A DNA stretch of 64,000 bases from Microbacterium sp. No. 7 (GCF_001314225.1 NZ_CP012697.1:4526001-4590000), one strand, 5' to 3'; positions 22,750 through 31,907 are shown, counted from the first letter of the stretch. A program made the numbers and translations. The notes: generated from the letters alone by a model not told the origin.

Positions 22750-23961
22750 GTGAGCGCGCGGCAGACCGCGGCATCCTTCCCCTTCGACGCCCGCGCGCTC
22801 ACCGACCCGGTCGACCGCGCGACCGTCAAGGCGCATCGCGAGCGGCTGCGTCGCGAGGGCCGGCTGCCGCAGAGCTCGTCGATCTCGGCGGTGCTGTCCA
22901 TCGTGCTGCTCGTGATCGTCGGCATGGTGTTCGGCGGCACGGCCCTCATGATGCTCGCGGGCGTCGTCACGTCGGCGGCGCAGGGCCACGCCGTGCCCTG
23001 GCCGATGTGGATCATGGTCGTCGTGCCGGGCCTCGTCGCACTCGGCGTGCTCGCGGTGGCGTGGTTCACGGTCTTCGGCAACCGCACGGCCGAGCGCCGG
23101 TATCGGCTCGACGCCTTCGCGCGGGCGAACAGCATGGAATGGCACGCGGTGTCCGCCAACCCGCCCCTGCCCGGCATGATCTTCGGACTCGGCAGCGACC
23201 GCAAGGCGCTCGACGTCGTGCGCGGGCATCAGCCGCGGTTCGTCGAGTTCGGCAACCACCGCTACACCGTGAGCTCGGGCAAGAACTCGACGACGTACCA
23301 CTGGGGATACGTCGCGGTGAAGCTGTCGTCGCCGCTGCCGCACATCGTGCTCGACGCGAGGAGCAACAACTCGTTCTTCGGCTCCAATCTGCCGGCCGTG
23401 TTCCACAAGGACCAGGTGCTGAGCCTGGAGGGCGACTTCGACCGGTACTTCACGCTGTACTGTCCGCGCGAGTACGAGCGCGACGCGCTGTACCTGTTCA
23501 CGCCCGACATCATGGCGCGCTTCATCGACAACGCCGCGGCGCTCGACGTCGAGGTCGTCGACGACTGGATGTTCCTCTACGCCAAGCGTGACTTCTCCAC
23601 CCTCGACCCGGTGACGTGGGCGTGGCTGTTCTCGGTGGTGGGCGCCTTTCTGGACAAGTTCGCGCAGTGGGAGCGCTGGCGCGACGAGCGGCTCGCGCAC
23701 CGGGCATCCCTGCCGCCCGCCGCGCCGTCGAGACCGGCGGTCGCGGGGGCGGCGCCGCACGCAGCGGGGGCGGCACCGCACGACACGCTCCCGTTCGCCG
23801 CGCCCGTCGCACCCCTGCGACCGCCGCCCGGCGTCGCCCGGCAGGGGCGGCGCCTGCAGCGCGGCATCCCCTGGCCCGCGATCGTCATCGCCGTGATCGG
23901 CATCCTGCTGGCCTTCTTCGGCAACAGCATCGGCATCCTCGACGTGATCTTCCGCCGCTGA
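22750..23961 (+). CDS. Uncharacterised membrane protein with three membrane segments
   Basis: A 403-residue protein I cannot place in a named family. Two membrane helices occupy about residues 46-72 and 84-110. A soluble domain of about 240 residues follows, with 'RYRLDAFARANSMEW', 'FVEFGNHRYTVSSGKNSTTYHWGY' and 'SFFGSNLPAVFHKDQVLSLEGDFDRYF'. Then come a Pro/Ala-rich linker and one C-terminal helix (about 378-396) before a short basic end. The start is GTG 22750; no in-frame alternative lies upstream, and the ribosome site is weak. Translation may be coupled to the preceding ten-codon ORF. Divergent from the glycosyltransferase gene. Function unknown. Confidence 0.78.
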   Translation: MSARQTAASFPFDARALTDPVDRATVKAHRERLRREGRLPQSSSISAVLSIVLLVIVGMVFGGTALMMLAGVVTSAAQGHAVPWPMWIMVVVPGLVALGVLAVAWFTVFGNRTAERRYRLDAFARANSMEWHAVSANPPLPGMIFGLGSDRKALDVVRGHQPRFVEFGNHRYTVSSGKNSTTYHWGYVAVKLSSPLPHIVLDARSNNSFFGSNLPAVFHKDQVLSLEGDFDRYFTLYCPREYERDALYLFTPDIMARFIDNAAALDVEVVDDWMFLYAKRDFSTLDPVTWAWLFSVVGAFLDKFAQWERWRDERLAHRASLPPAAPSRPAVAGAAPHAAGAAPHDTLPFAAPVAPLRPPPGVARQGRRLQRGIPWPAIVIAVIGILLAFFGNSIGILDVIFRR

Positions 23962-23979
23962 CGGGCGCGGATGCGCTTC

Positions 23980-24032
23980 AACCGCGGCAATGTGCGGGTG
24001 CGTGTCGCCAGCACCCGCACTTCGCCGCGGTT
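23980..24032. terminator. Nested inverted repeat after the membrane-protein gene
   Basis: AACCGCGGC (23980-23988) pairs with GCCGCGGTT (24024-24032), and inside them GTGCGGGTGC (23992-24001) pairs with GCACCCGCAC (24011-24020). It begins 18 bp after the stop codon and probably ends the transcript. The GTGCGGGTGC word resembles the array words seen elsewhere in the window. Confidence 0.55.
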
Positions 24033-24035
24033 CAA

Positions 24036-24450
24036 CCCCGCCGACCGAGTGCTCACGGCGGGGGCGGGCTCCCACACCCGCTGACACCCGCTGATCGAGT
24101 GCTCGCGGCGGAGCCGCGAGTGTATCGAGATCCCTCCCACGGGCCGCTACACGGGTTTCGATACGCCCGCTGCGCGGGCTACTCAACCAGCGGGGCGGGG
24201 TGCGCAACCGCGGCGGCTACCCAACCAGCGGGGAGGCGGGCTCCCTCACCACCCCGCCGACCGAGTGCTCGCGGCAGGGGCGGGCTCCCTCACCACCCCG
24301 CTGATCGAGTGCTCGCGGCGGAGCCGCGAGTGTATCGAGATCCTTCCCATGGGCCGCTACACGGGTTTCGATACGCCCGCTCCGCGGGCTACTCAACCAG
24401 CGGGGAGGGGTGCGCGACCGCGGCGGCTACCCAACCGGCGGGGCGGGGTG
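24036..24450. repeat. Two tandem copies of a ~210-bp palindromic repeat between convergent genes
   Basis: Two near-identical segments start at 24091 and 24301 (offset 210), each about 150 bp. Their left flanks (24036 and 24252) also match. Each copy contains CTCGCGGC-GGA-GCCGCGAG, a TATCGA...TCGATA pair and GCCCGC...GCGGGC, and ends with CTACTCAACCAGCGGGG, a word typical of intergenic repeats in Microbacteriaceae and relatives. No coding content. The remaining bases to 24463 hold nothing else. Confidence 0.8.
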
Positions 24451-24463
24451 CGGCGCGCTAGGC

Positions 24464-26110
24464 TTAGAGGCTTGCGCGCCACTGGGCGCGGCGGGCGGCC
24501 TGCTCGACGGGGTCGGGCACGGGCAGCGACGCGATGAGCCGGCGGGTGTAGTCGTCGGCGGGGGCGCCGAGCACGCGGGCCGTGGGCCCCTGCTCGGCGA
24601 CACTGCCGCGGTGCAGCACCACGATGCGGTGCGCGAGCATGTCGACCACCGCGAGATCGTGCGTGATGAACAGCGTCGCGAAGCCGAACCGCTCCTGCAG
24701 CTCACCGAACAGCTCCAGCACGCGCGCCTGCACCGACACGTCGAGCGCGCTCGTCGGCTCGTCGGCGATGAGCAGCTTCGGCTCCAGCGCGATGCCGCGG
24801 GCCAGCGAGGCGCGCTGACGCTGCCCGCCCGAGAGCTCGTGCGGAAAACGGTCGCCGAACGCGCGGGGCAGCTGCACCGCCTCGAGCAGCTCGTCGACGC
24901 GCGGACGGGCGTCGGCGGCATCCTTCGCCACGCCGTGCACGATGAGGGGCTCCGCGACGCACTGCGCGATCGTCAGCAACGGATTGAAGCTCGTGGCGGG
25001 GTCCTGGAAGACGAAGCCGATGTCGCGGCGCAGCGGCCGGAAGTCGCGCTCGCGCACGCCGCGCATCTCGGTGCCGAGCACGCGCAGCGAGCCGCCGGCG
25101 ACGGGCGTGAGACCCGCGATCGCGCGGCCGATCGTCGTCTTGCCCGACCCGCTCTCGCCCACGAGGCCCAGCACCTCGCCGGGCGCGATCGTGAAGTCGA
25201 CGCCGTCCACCGCGCGGAAGCCGGAACGGCCCAGCCGCCCCGCGTACTCGATCACGAGCCCGTCGGCGACGACCACGGGCTCCGCACCGGCCGCCGGAGC
25301 CTCGCGCTCGACGAGCTGCACGCGCGGCACCGCGGCGAGCAGCCGCCGCGTGTAGTCGTTCCTCGGGTGCGCGAACAGCTCGCGCACGGGCGCGGTCTCG
25401 ACGATCTCGCCCTCGTACATCACCGCGACGCGGTCGGCGAGGTCGGCGACGACGCCCATGTTGTGCGTGATGAGCACGATCGCCGTGCCCGTCTCGTCGC
25501 GCAGGCGCCGCAGCAGGTCGAGGATCTCGGCCTGCACGGTCACGTCGAGCGCAGTCGTCGGCTCGTCGGCGATGATGACCGCCGGCCGCAGCGCGAGCGC
25601 CATCGCGATGACGATGCGCTGCTTCTGTCCGCCCGAGAACTGATGCGGGAAGTCGTCGACGCGGCGCTCGGGCTCGGGGATGCCGACGCGTCCGAGCATC
25701 TCGATCGCGCGCGCCCGGGCATCCTTCCTCGACACGCCGCCGTGCGCGCGCAGGCCCTCGGCGAGCTGCCAGCCCACCGTGTAGACGGGGTTGAGCGCCG
25801 TCGACGGCTCCTGGAAGATCATCGCGGCCTTCGTGCCGCGGATGCGGCGCAGACCCGCGGCATCCAACGTCACGACATCGGTGCCCTCGAGCACGACCGC
25901 GCCGCGCACGAGCGCCGTCTCGGGCAGCAGGCCCAGGATCGAGCGCGCGGTCACGGTCTTGCCGCTGCCCGACTCGCCGACCACGGCCAGCACCTCGCCG
26001 CGCCGCACGTCGAGGTTCACGCCGCGCACCGCGCGCACGTCGCCGCCGTCGGTCGCGAAGGTGACGTTCAGGTCGCGGATGTCGACCGCGCGGGCGTCGG
26101 TCTCGCTCAT
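24464..26110 (-). CDS. Dipeptide/oligopeptide ABC transporter, fused DppD-DppF ATPase
   Basis: A 548-residue protein with two complete ABC domains, replacing the separate DppD and DppF subunits. Domain 1 has Walker A GESGSGKTV, signature FSGGQKQRIVIAMAL and Walker B VIIADEPTTALD; domain 2 has GESGSGKTT, LSGGQRQRASLARG and LLIADEPTSALD. Each is followed by the Opp-type extension ending 'DYTRRLLAAVP' or 'DYTRRLIASLP'. Fused forms of this kind are common in Actinobacteria. ATG 26110 overlaps the permease stop by one base (TGATG). Last gene of the peptide importer operon. Confidence 0.94.
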   Translation of the reverse strand: MSETDARAVDIRDLNVTFATDGGDVRAVRGVNLDVRRGEVLAVVGESGSGKTVTARSILGLLPETALVRGAVVLEGTDVVTLDAAGLRRIRGTKAAMIFQEPSTALNPVYTVGWQLAEGLRAHGGVSRKDARARAIEMLGRVGIPEPERRVDDFPHQFSGGQKQRIVIAMALALRPAVIIADEPTTALDVTVQAEILDLLRRLRDETGTAIVLITHNMGVVADLADRVAVMYEGEIVETAPVRELFAHPRNDYTRRLLAAVPRVQLVEREAPAAGAEPVVVADGLVIEYAGRLGRSGFRAVDGVDFTIAPGEVLGLVGESGSGKTTIGRAIAGLTPVAGGSLRVLGTEMRGVRERDFRPLRRDIGFVFQDPATSFNPLLTIAQCVAEPLIVHGVAKDAADARPRVDELLEAVQLPRAFGDRFPHELSGGQRQRASLARGIALEPKLLIADEPTSALDVSVQARVLELFGELQERFGFATLFITHDLAVVDMLAHRIVVLHRGSVAEQGPTARVLGAPADDYTRRLIASLPVPDPVEQAARRAQWRASL

Positions 26111-27114
26111 CACTGCACCTCTCCCGGGATGGCCGCCGCCTCGGCCACAGCCGCGTCGGCGGGCGTCTGCGCCTTCGCCCGGCGCCGCGCGCGCAGACGC
26201 GGATCGGCCAGGTCGTTGAGGCTCTCGCCGATGAGCGTGATGCCGAGCACCGCCAGCACGATCGCGAGGCCGGGCGGGATCGCCGTCCACCAGATGCCGG
26301 CCGCGACGTCGCTGATCGACTTGTTGAGGTCGAAGCCCCACTCGGCGGCCGCCGTCGGCTCGATGCCGAAGCCGAGGAAGCCGAGGGCGGCGAGGGTCGC
26401 GATCGCCTCCGAAGCGTTGAGCGTGACGATGAGCGGCAGCGTGCGCGTCGAGTTGCGCAGCACGTGCCGGAACATGATGCGCGGCGTCGAGGCGCCGATC
26501 ACCTTCGCCGACTCGACGAACGCCTCGGCCTTGACCCGCACGACCTCGGCGCGCACGACGCGGAAGTACTGCGGCACGAACACGACGGTGATCGACACGG
26601 CCGCCGCGAAGACGCCCGGCCACAGGCCCGACTGCCCCCCGCTGATCGCGATCGCGGCGACGATCGCCAGCAGCAGCGTGGGGAACGCGTAGATCGCGTC
26701 GGCGACGACGACGAGCACGCGGTCGACCCAGCCGCCGAGGTAGCCCGAGACGAGGCCGAGCAGGATGCCGAGGAACACCGACAGCACGAGGGCGACGACG
26801 ATCACCATGAGCGCTGTCTGGGCGCCCCAGATGACGCGCGAGAGCACGTCGTAGCCGCCGACGGTCGTGCCGAGCAGGTGCGCGGCGCTCGGCGCCTGCT
26901 GCGCGCCGAAGTTGCCCTCCGGCCCGCGCAGCTGGTTGTAGCCGTAGGGGGCGAGCAGCGGTGCGAAGATCGCGCTCACCAGGAAGACGCCGGTGAGCAC
27001 GAGGCCCGCGACGAGCATGCCGCGCTGCAGTCCCACGCTCTGCCGGAACTGGTGCACCACGGGCAGCCGGCCCCACAGGCTCGGCTTCCGCGACGTGGTC
27101 TCGGTGGAGGCCAT
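26110..27114 (-). CDS. Dipeptide ABC transporter permease, DppC type
   Basis: A 334-residue inner-membrane subunit. The N-terminal OppC_N segment ('GLQRGMLVAGLVLTGVFLV') is followed by about five membrane helices. The ATPase-docking loop is in 'VESAKVIGASTPRIMFRHVLRN'. The closing 'PPGLAIVLAVLGITLIGESLND' followed by LADPRLR is the standard DppC ending, extended here by an Ala/Arg tail of about 30 residues. It follows the DppB gene with one base between stop and start and is coupled to the ATPase gene. Confidence 0.94.
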   Translation of the reverse strand: MASTETTSRKPSLWGRLPVVHQFRQSVGLQRGMLVAGLVLTGVFLVSAIFAPLLAPYGYNQLRGPEGNFGAQQAPSAAHLLGTTVGGYDVLSRVIWGAQTALMVIVVALVLSVFLGILLGLVSGYLGGWVDRVLVVVADAIYAFPTLLLAIVAAIAISGGQSGLWPGVFAAAVSITVVFVPQYFRVVRAEVVRVKAEAFVESAKVIGASTPRIMFRHVLRNSTRTLPLIVTLNASEAIATLAALGFLGFGIEPTAAAEWGFDLNKSISDVAAGIWWTAIPPGLAIVLAVLGITLIGESLNDLADPRLRARRRAKAQTPADAAVAEAAAIPGEVQ

Positions 27115-27115
27115 G

Positions 27116-28204
27116 TCAGTACCTCACCCTCGGGTCGATGAAGGCGGCGACGATGTCGACGACGAAGTTGGTCACGGCCACGATGATCGCGATCATCGCG
27201 ACGATGCCCTGCACGGCGACGAAGTCGCGGGCGGCGAGGTAGGCGGCCAGCTGGAACCCGAGCCCCTTCCACTCGAAGGTCGTCTCGGTGAGCACGGCGC
27301 CGCCGAGCATGAGCGCGATCTGCAGGCCGATGACGGTGATGATCGGGATGAGCGCGGGCTTGAACGCGTGCGTGCGCACGAGCCGCGGCTCCGAGACGCC
27401 CCGCGAGCGGGCCGCGTCGATGTAGGGCATGTTGTAGGTGCCGATGACGTTGGTGCGCACGAGCCGCAGGAAGATGCCGGCCGTGAGCAGGCCCAGCGTG
27501 ACCGCGGGCAGCACGGCGTGCGCGAGCACGTCGCCGACGTAGGCCGCGTTGCCCGATGCGATCGCGTCGATGAGGTAGATGCCCGTGCCGCCCTCGCGGT
27601 TCAGCGCGATCTCGGTGCGCACGTTCGCGCGGCCCGACACGGGCAGCCAGCCGAGCCATACGGCGAAGACGAGCTTGCCGACGAGGCCGGAGAAGAACAC
27701 GGGGGTCGCGTAGAAGAGGATCGCGCCGACGCGCAGCAGGGCGTCGGGCCAGCGGTCGCGCAGCGCCGCGGCGACCATGCCGAGCGGGATGCCGACGATG
27801 AACGCGACGATGAGCGAGTAGAACACCAGCTCGAACGTCGCCCCGCCGTAGGTGAGCAGCACCTGCGTGACGGGCTGGTTGTCGGTGATCGTCGTGCCGA
27901 AGTTGAGGGTGAGGATCTGTCCGAGGTACTCGAAGTACTGGATGATCACGGGCCGGTCGTAGCCCGCCTCGTGGATGCGCTGGGCCAGCTGGTCGGCGGG
28001 CAGCCGGCCGCCCAGCGCCGCCGTGATGGGGTCGCCCGTGAGGCGGATGAGGAAGAAGACGAGCGTGACGAGGATCAGCACCGTCGGGATCATGAGCAGG
28101 AACCGCACCAGAATGTAGCGGCCGAGCGACCCGCCGCTCGCGCGGCCGCGTCTCGCGGATGCCGGATGCGGGCCGGGCGGGGCCAGGGCGACGTCACTCG
28201 TCAT
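27116..28204 (-). CDS. Dipeptide ABC transporter permease, DppB type
   Basis: A 362-residue permease with the DppB features: first helix 'YILVRFLLMIPTVLILVTLVFFL', RLTGDP, and the docking region 'YIDAARSRGVSEPRLVRTHAFKPALIPI'. It has a longer N-terminal tail (about 28 residues) and a longer periplasmic loop than the usual 330-residue proteins. The start is ATG 28204. It is preceded by a strong hairpin that separates it from the binding-protein gene, so it is probably made at a lower level. Confidence 0.93.
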   Translation of the reverse strand: MTSDVALAPPGPHPASARRGRASGGSLGRYILVRFLLMIPTVLILVTLVFFLIRLTGDPITAALGGRLPADQLAQRIHEAGYDRPVIIQYFEYLGQILTLNFGTTITDNQPVTQVLLTYGGATFELVFYSLIVAFIVGIPLGMVAAALRDRWPDALLRVGAILFYATPVFFSGLVGKLVFAVWLGWLPVSGRANVRTEIALNREGGTGIYLIDAIASGNAAYVGDVLAHAVLPAVTLGLLTAGIFLRLVRTNVIGTYNMPYIDAARSRGVSEPRLVRTHAFKPALIPIITVIGLQIALMLGGAVLTETTFEWKGLGFQLAAYLAARDFVAVQGIVAMIAIIVAVTNFVVDIVAAFIDPRVRY

Positions 28205-28226
28205 GGATGAATCCTCGGGGAGACGT

Positions 28227-28263
28227 CCCCGGCCGTCGAGCGTGACACGCTCGACGGCCGGGG
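28227..28263 (-). terminator. Perfect 17-bp hairpin between binding-protein and permease genes
   Basis: Arms CCCCGGCCGTCGAGCGT and its complement enclose a 3-base loop. The stem begins 10 bp after the binding-protein stop and lies 22 bp before the DppB start. There is no T-run. Placement matches the hairpin at 3321-3360 in the other importer operon. Confidence 0.75.
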
Positions 28264-28273
28264 ATCGGCGCGG

Positions 28274-29929
28274 CTACTTCGTGACAGGGGCGAAGCGCAG
28301 CTTGAACGACGCGTCGAGGATCACGCCATCGACGTCGGTTCCGGCCACGGCCACCTGGGCGCCCTGCAGGAAGGGCAGCGTCGACAGGTCGCCCGCGACG
28401 AGCTCCTGGATCTTCTCGATCTCCGCCGTGCGCTGGGCCGGGTCGGTCTCGACCGCCTGCTGCAGGATGAGGTCGTTGACCTCCTGGTTCTCGTAGTGGT
28501 TGCCCAGGAAGTTGTTGATCAGGAAGAACGGCGTGAGGTAGTTGTCGGCGTCGGAGTAGTCCGGGAACCATCCGAGCTGGTACGCCGGGTACACGTCGGC
28601 CGTGCGGTCCTTGGCGTACTGCACCCACTCGGTCGACTTGAGGTCGACCGTGAACAGGCCGTCGGCCTCCAGCTGCGCCTTGACCAGGGCGTACTCGTCG
28701 CCCGACGAGGGTCCGTAGTGGTCGGGGCTGTACTGCAGGCTCAGCGCCACGGGGGTCGTGACGCCCGCCGCCTCGAGACGTGCCTTCGCCTTCGCGGCAT
28801 CCGGTCCGCCGTCGCCGTCACCGTAGAGGCCCTTGAGCGCCTCGGTCGCTCCCGCGAAGCCCTCGGGGACGTACGAGTAGAGCGGCGTGTAGGTGCCCTT
28901 GTAGACCTGCTCCGAGATCTCGTCGCGGTCGATGAGGTCGGCGATCGCCTGGCGCACGGCGAGGGCCTCGGCCGGGTCGGCCTCGGCGGTCGTCGCACCG
29001 TACGGCTGCGTGTTGAAGTTGAACACGATGTAGCGGATCTCGCCGCCGGGGCCGTCGACGACCTTGACGCTGTCGTTGCCCTGCAGGTCGGCGACGTCGG
29101 TCGCCGACAGGCTGCGGTAGGCCACGTCGATGTCGCCCTGCTGCACCGCGAGCTTGAGGTTCGACGACTCGGCGAAGTAGCTGAGGATCACGCCGCCGTT
29201 CTCGGCGGGGTCGAGCAGGCCCTGGTAGTTCTCGTTGGGCGTGAACTCGACCGACTTGTTGAAGTCCCACGCGGTGATCGCGTACGGACCGCCGAAGGCG
29301 TTCGCGTCCACGATGTCCTTGTCGGGCGTGACGGCGTCGGCCGAGAAGACCTCCTCGTCGACGATCGCGCCGGGGAAGCTCGTGAGGATGAATGGGAAGA
29401 CCTGGTCGTTCTCGGTCTTCAGGTGGAACACGACCGTCGTGTCGTCGGGCGTCTCGACGCTGTCGAGGTTGTAGAGCAGGCTCGACGCGCCGTTGGGGTC
29501 GGCGATCTTCAGGTTGCGCTCGAACGAGAACTTCACGTCCGACGAGGTGAGGTCGTTGCCGTTGGCCCACTTGAGGCCCGCGGGCAGCTTCACCGTGTAC
29601 TCGGTGGGTGACGTGAACTCGGCCGACTCGGCCAGGTCGGGCACGACCTCGGTGCTGTTGTAGTCGGTGTTGACCAGGTAGGGGAAGACCTGGATCTGCA
29701 CCGCGAGCGATCCGTTGTCGTACGAGCCGGCGGGGTCGAGCGTCGTGACCTTGTCGGTCGTGCCGACGATGATCGGCTCGCCCGACGCCGACGATCCGCC
29801 GTCGGTGCCGCCGCCGTCGGTCGCGGTGTTGCCGCCACCGCCGCCGCAGCCGGCGAGAAGGATGGCCGACGCGCCGAGCGCGCCGATCGTGAGGCCCAGA
29901 CGGCCCCGGTGGGTGTTGCGCAGTGACAT
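28274..29929 (-). CDS. Peptide ABC transporter substrate-binding lipoprotein (copy 1)
   Basis: A 551-residue SBP_bac_5 (DppA/OppA-like) lipoprotein. The lipobox is AILLAGC (Cys about residue 25), followed by a Gly/Thr/Ser linker. The mature protein shows 'TTLDPAGSYDNGSLAVQIQVFPYL', 'YTVKLPAGLKWANGNDLTSSDVKF' and 'LAVRQAIADLIDRDEI', all family blocks. ATG 29929 lies inside AGTGACATATG, a string shared with the paralogue upstream. It is followed by the permease and ATPase genes and is probably the main binding protein of that importer. Confidence 0.93.
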   Translation of the reverse strand: MSLRNTHRGRLGLTIGALGASAILLAGCGGGGGNTATDGGGTDGGSSASGEPIIVGTTDKVTTLDPAGSYDNGSLAVQIQVFPYLVNTDYNSTEVVPDLAESAEFTSPTEYTVKLPAGLKWANGNDLTSSDVKFSFERNLKIADPNGASSLLYNLDSVETPDDTTVVFHLKTENDQVFPFILTSFPGAIVDEEVFSADAVTPDKDIVDANAFGGPYAITAWDFNKSVEFTPNENYQGLLDPAENGGVILSYFAESSNLKLAVQQGDIDVAYRSLSATDVADLQGNDSVKVVDGPGGEIRYIVFNFNTQPYGATTAEADPAEALAVRQAIADLIDRDEISEQVYKGTYTPLYSYVPEGFAGATEALKGLYGDGDGGPDAAKAKARLEAAGVTTPVALSLQYSPDHYGPSSGDEYALVKAQLEADGLFTVDLKSTEWVQYAKDRTADVYPAYQLGWFPDYSDADNYLTPFFLINNFLGNHYENQEVNDLILQQAVETDPAQRTAEIEKIQELVAGDLSTLPFLQGAQVAVAGTDVDGVILDASFKLRFAPVTK

Positions 29930-30019
29930 ATGTACTACCTCTGCAGTGGAACGAAGGCCCCGTCGGTGGGCGGGCCCAAACCGACATCTTCCTCCCGGCG
30001 TCGCGGAAAACGCACAGCG

Positions 30020-30050
30020 CCACCGTTTTGTAACGAGAATGCAACCGTCG
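30020..30050 (-). promoter_or_regulatory. Conserved element TTTGTAAC-N6-GCAACCG upstream of binding protein copy 1
   Basis: On the + strand TTTGTAAC is at 30027-30034 and GCAACCG at 30041-30047. The same two blocks with the same six-base spacing occur upstream of the paralogue at 31866-31886, in otherwise unlike sequence. Read towards the gene it is CGGTTGC-N6-GTTACAAA, which could include a -35 or an activator site. Confidence 0.5.
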
Positions 30051-30115
30051 CCGAGTTTCTTGGACCCCGCCCACAATCGCGCGGGACGCGGATGCCGCGG
30101 TCGGTGCCCCCGCGG

Positions 30116-31768
30116 CTACTCGCCGAGGACGCCCTTCGTCAGCGTCGCGAAGCGCAGGCGGTACGAGGAGTCGAGCAGCACGCCCGCGACGTCGGTGCCC
30201 GCGACCGCGACCTGCTGCAGCTGCAGCAGCGGCACGACGGGCAGGTCTTCGGCGAGCAGCTTCTGCACGTCCTCGATCTGCGTCACGCGCGCGACCGGGT
30301 CGGTCTCGCGCGCCTGCTCGCGCAGGAGGTCGTTGACGCCCCAGTAGTCGTAGCCGTTGCCCAGCACGTTCTCGGCGAGGAAGAGCGGACGCAGGTAGTG
30401 GTCGGCATCCGGGATCACGGGGCCCCAGCCGAGCTGGTAGACGGGCGGCTTCTCATCGGCGACCACGCCGTGCGATCCGTCGGTCGCGACGAGCTCGACG
30501 TCGAACAGGCCCGACGCCTCGAGCTGCGTCTCGATGAGGGCGAACTCCTCGCCCGCGACCTGGCCGTAGCGCTCGGGACTGAAGTACAGACGGATCGCGA
30601 CGGGGATGTCGAGGTCTGCCTCGTCGAGCCGGCGCGCGGCCTGCTCGACGTCGGGACCGCCGTCGCCGTCGCCGTAGCGCGGCATGAGCACGTCGAACGA
30701 GCCCTCGAGCCCCACCGGCACATAGGAGTACAGCGGCGTCGCCGTGCCCTGGTACACCTGCTGCGCGATCGCCTCGCGGTCGATGACGTCGGCGACGGCC
30801 TGGCGCACCGACTGCGCGCCGAACCGGTACGCCTCGTCGGTCGACCACCCGTAGGGCTGGGTCGCGAGATCGAACACGAGCGAGCGCACCTCGCCGCCGT
30901 CGGCGCGGATCGCCTGGAAGCCGTCACGGCTCTGCAGCTCGGAGATCGCGGCGGGGCTCAGCCCGTGGAAGACGACGTCGACCTCGCGCTCCTCGAGCGC
31001 GCGCGTGAGACCGTCGGCGTCGGGGTGGACGGAGATCACGACGCCCTCGTTGGCCGGGGCGCCGGCGAGGCCCCGGTAGCCGTCGTGGGGCGCGAGCTCG
31101 ATCGACGTGCCGTCGCCCCACGAGGAGATCGTGTACGGGCCGCCGAAGGCGCCGGCGTCCACGATCGCCTGGTCGGGGGTCACGGCGTCGAACGCGAAGA
31201 CCTCCTCGTCGACGATCGCGCCGGGGAAGCTCGCGAGCACCTGCGGGAAGAGCGGATCGTCGCTGTTCTTCAGGTGGAAGACGACGGTCGTCTCGTCGGG
31301 GGCGTCGATCCAGTCGAGGTTGCCGAGCATGTGCGCGGGCCCGCCCGGGGCGGCGATCTGCAGCATCCGCTCGAACGAGAACTTGACGTCGGAGGAGGTC
31401 AGCGCGTTGCCGTTGGCCCACGTGAGCCCCGCGGGAAGGCGCACCGTGTACTCGTCGTCGTCGGTGAACTCGGCCGACTCGGCGAGGTCGGGCACCGGCG
31501 TCGTGCTGCTGTAGGGCACGCCCAGGAGATACGGGAACACCTGCGACTGCACGGCGTACGACGCGCGGTCCTGCGCCGCCGCCGGGTCGAGCGCCGTCAC
31601 CCGCTCGGTCGTGCCGATGAGCACGCGCGGATCGACCGGCACGCTGTCGGTGCTCTCGACCGGCTCGGGCACGGACTCCTCGCCCCCGCATCCGGCCAGC
31701 AGCGCCGTCGACAGAGCGAGCACGGCGACGACACCGATGCGGCCACGGCCGCGGGTGCGCAGTGACAT
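30116..31768 (-). CDS. Peptide ABC transporter substrate-binding lipoprotein (copy 2)
   Basis: A 550-residue paralogue of the downstream binding protein, with lipobox ALLAGC (Cys about residue 27) and the same domain blocks: 'RVTALDPAAAQDRASYAVQSQVFPYL', 'YTVRLPAGLTWANGNALTSSDVKF', 'QSVRQAVADVIDREAI', 'GTDVAGVLLDSSYRLRFA'. The two are similar along their whole length but have clearly diverged, so the duplication is not recent. ATG 31768 sits in the same AGTGACATATG string. Its own conserved upstream element suggests a separate promoter. It may give the importer a second substrate range. Confidence 0.92.
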   Translation of the reverse strand: MSLRTRGRGRIGVVAVLALSTALLAGCGGEESVPEPVESTDSVPVDPRVLIGTTERVTALDPAAAQDRASYAVQSQVFPYLLGVPYSSTTPVPDLAESAEFTDDDEYTVRLPAGLTWANGNALTSSDVKFSFERMLQIAAPGGPAHMLGNLDWIDAPDETTVVFHLKNSDDPLFPQVLASFPGAIVDEEVFAFDAVTPDQAIVDAGAFGGPYTISSWGDGTSIELAPHDGYRGLAGAPANEGVVISVHPDADGLTRALEEREVDVVFHGLSPAAISELQSRDGFQAIRADGGEVRSLVFDLATQPYGWSTDEAYRFGAQSVRQAVADVIDREAIAQQVYQGTATPLYSYVPVGLEGSFDVLMPRYGDGDGGPDVEQAARRLDEADLDIPVAIRLYFSPERYGQVAGEEFALIETQLEASGLFDVELVATDGSHGVVADEKPPVYQLGWGPVIPDADHYLRPLFLAENVLGNGYDYWGVNDLLREQARETDPVARVTQIEDVQKLLAEDLPVVPLLQLQQVAVAGTDVAGVLLDSSYRLRFATLTKGVLGE

Positions 31769-31859
31769 ATGGTTCCCCCCACAGTCAGACGAACGGCGCC
31801 GTCGACAGACAGCCCCAACCTCCCATTCTTCCTGCTCCCACGCGCACCACGCGTCACAT

Positions 31860-31888
31860 TAACGCTTTGTAACCCGACCGCAACCGCC
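31860..31888 (-). promoter_or_regulatory. Conserved element TTTGTAAC-N6-GCAACCG upstream of binding protein copy 2
   Basis: TTTGTAAC at 31866-31873 and GCAACCG at 31880-31886 match the element upstream of copy 1. Distances to the start codons are similar (about 98 bp in both cases). Confidence 0.5.
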
Positions 31889-31907
31889 CCGCGGGGCTCG
31901 GCGGAGA

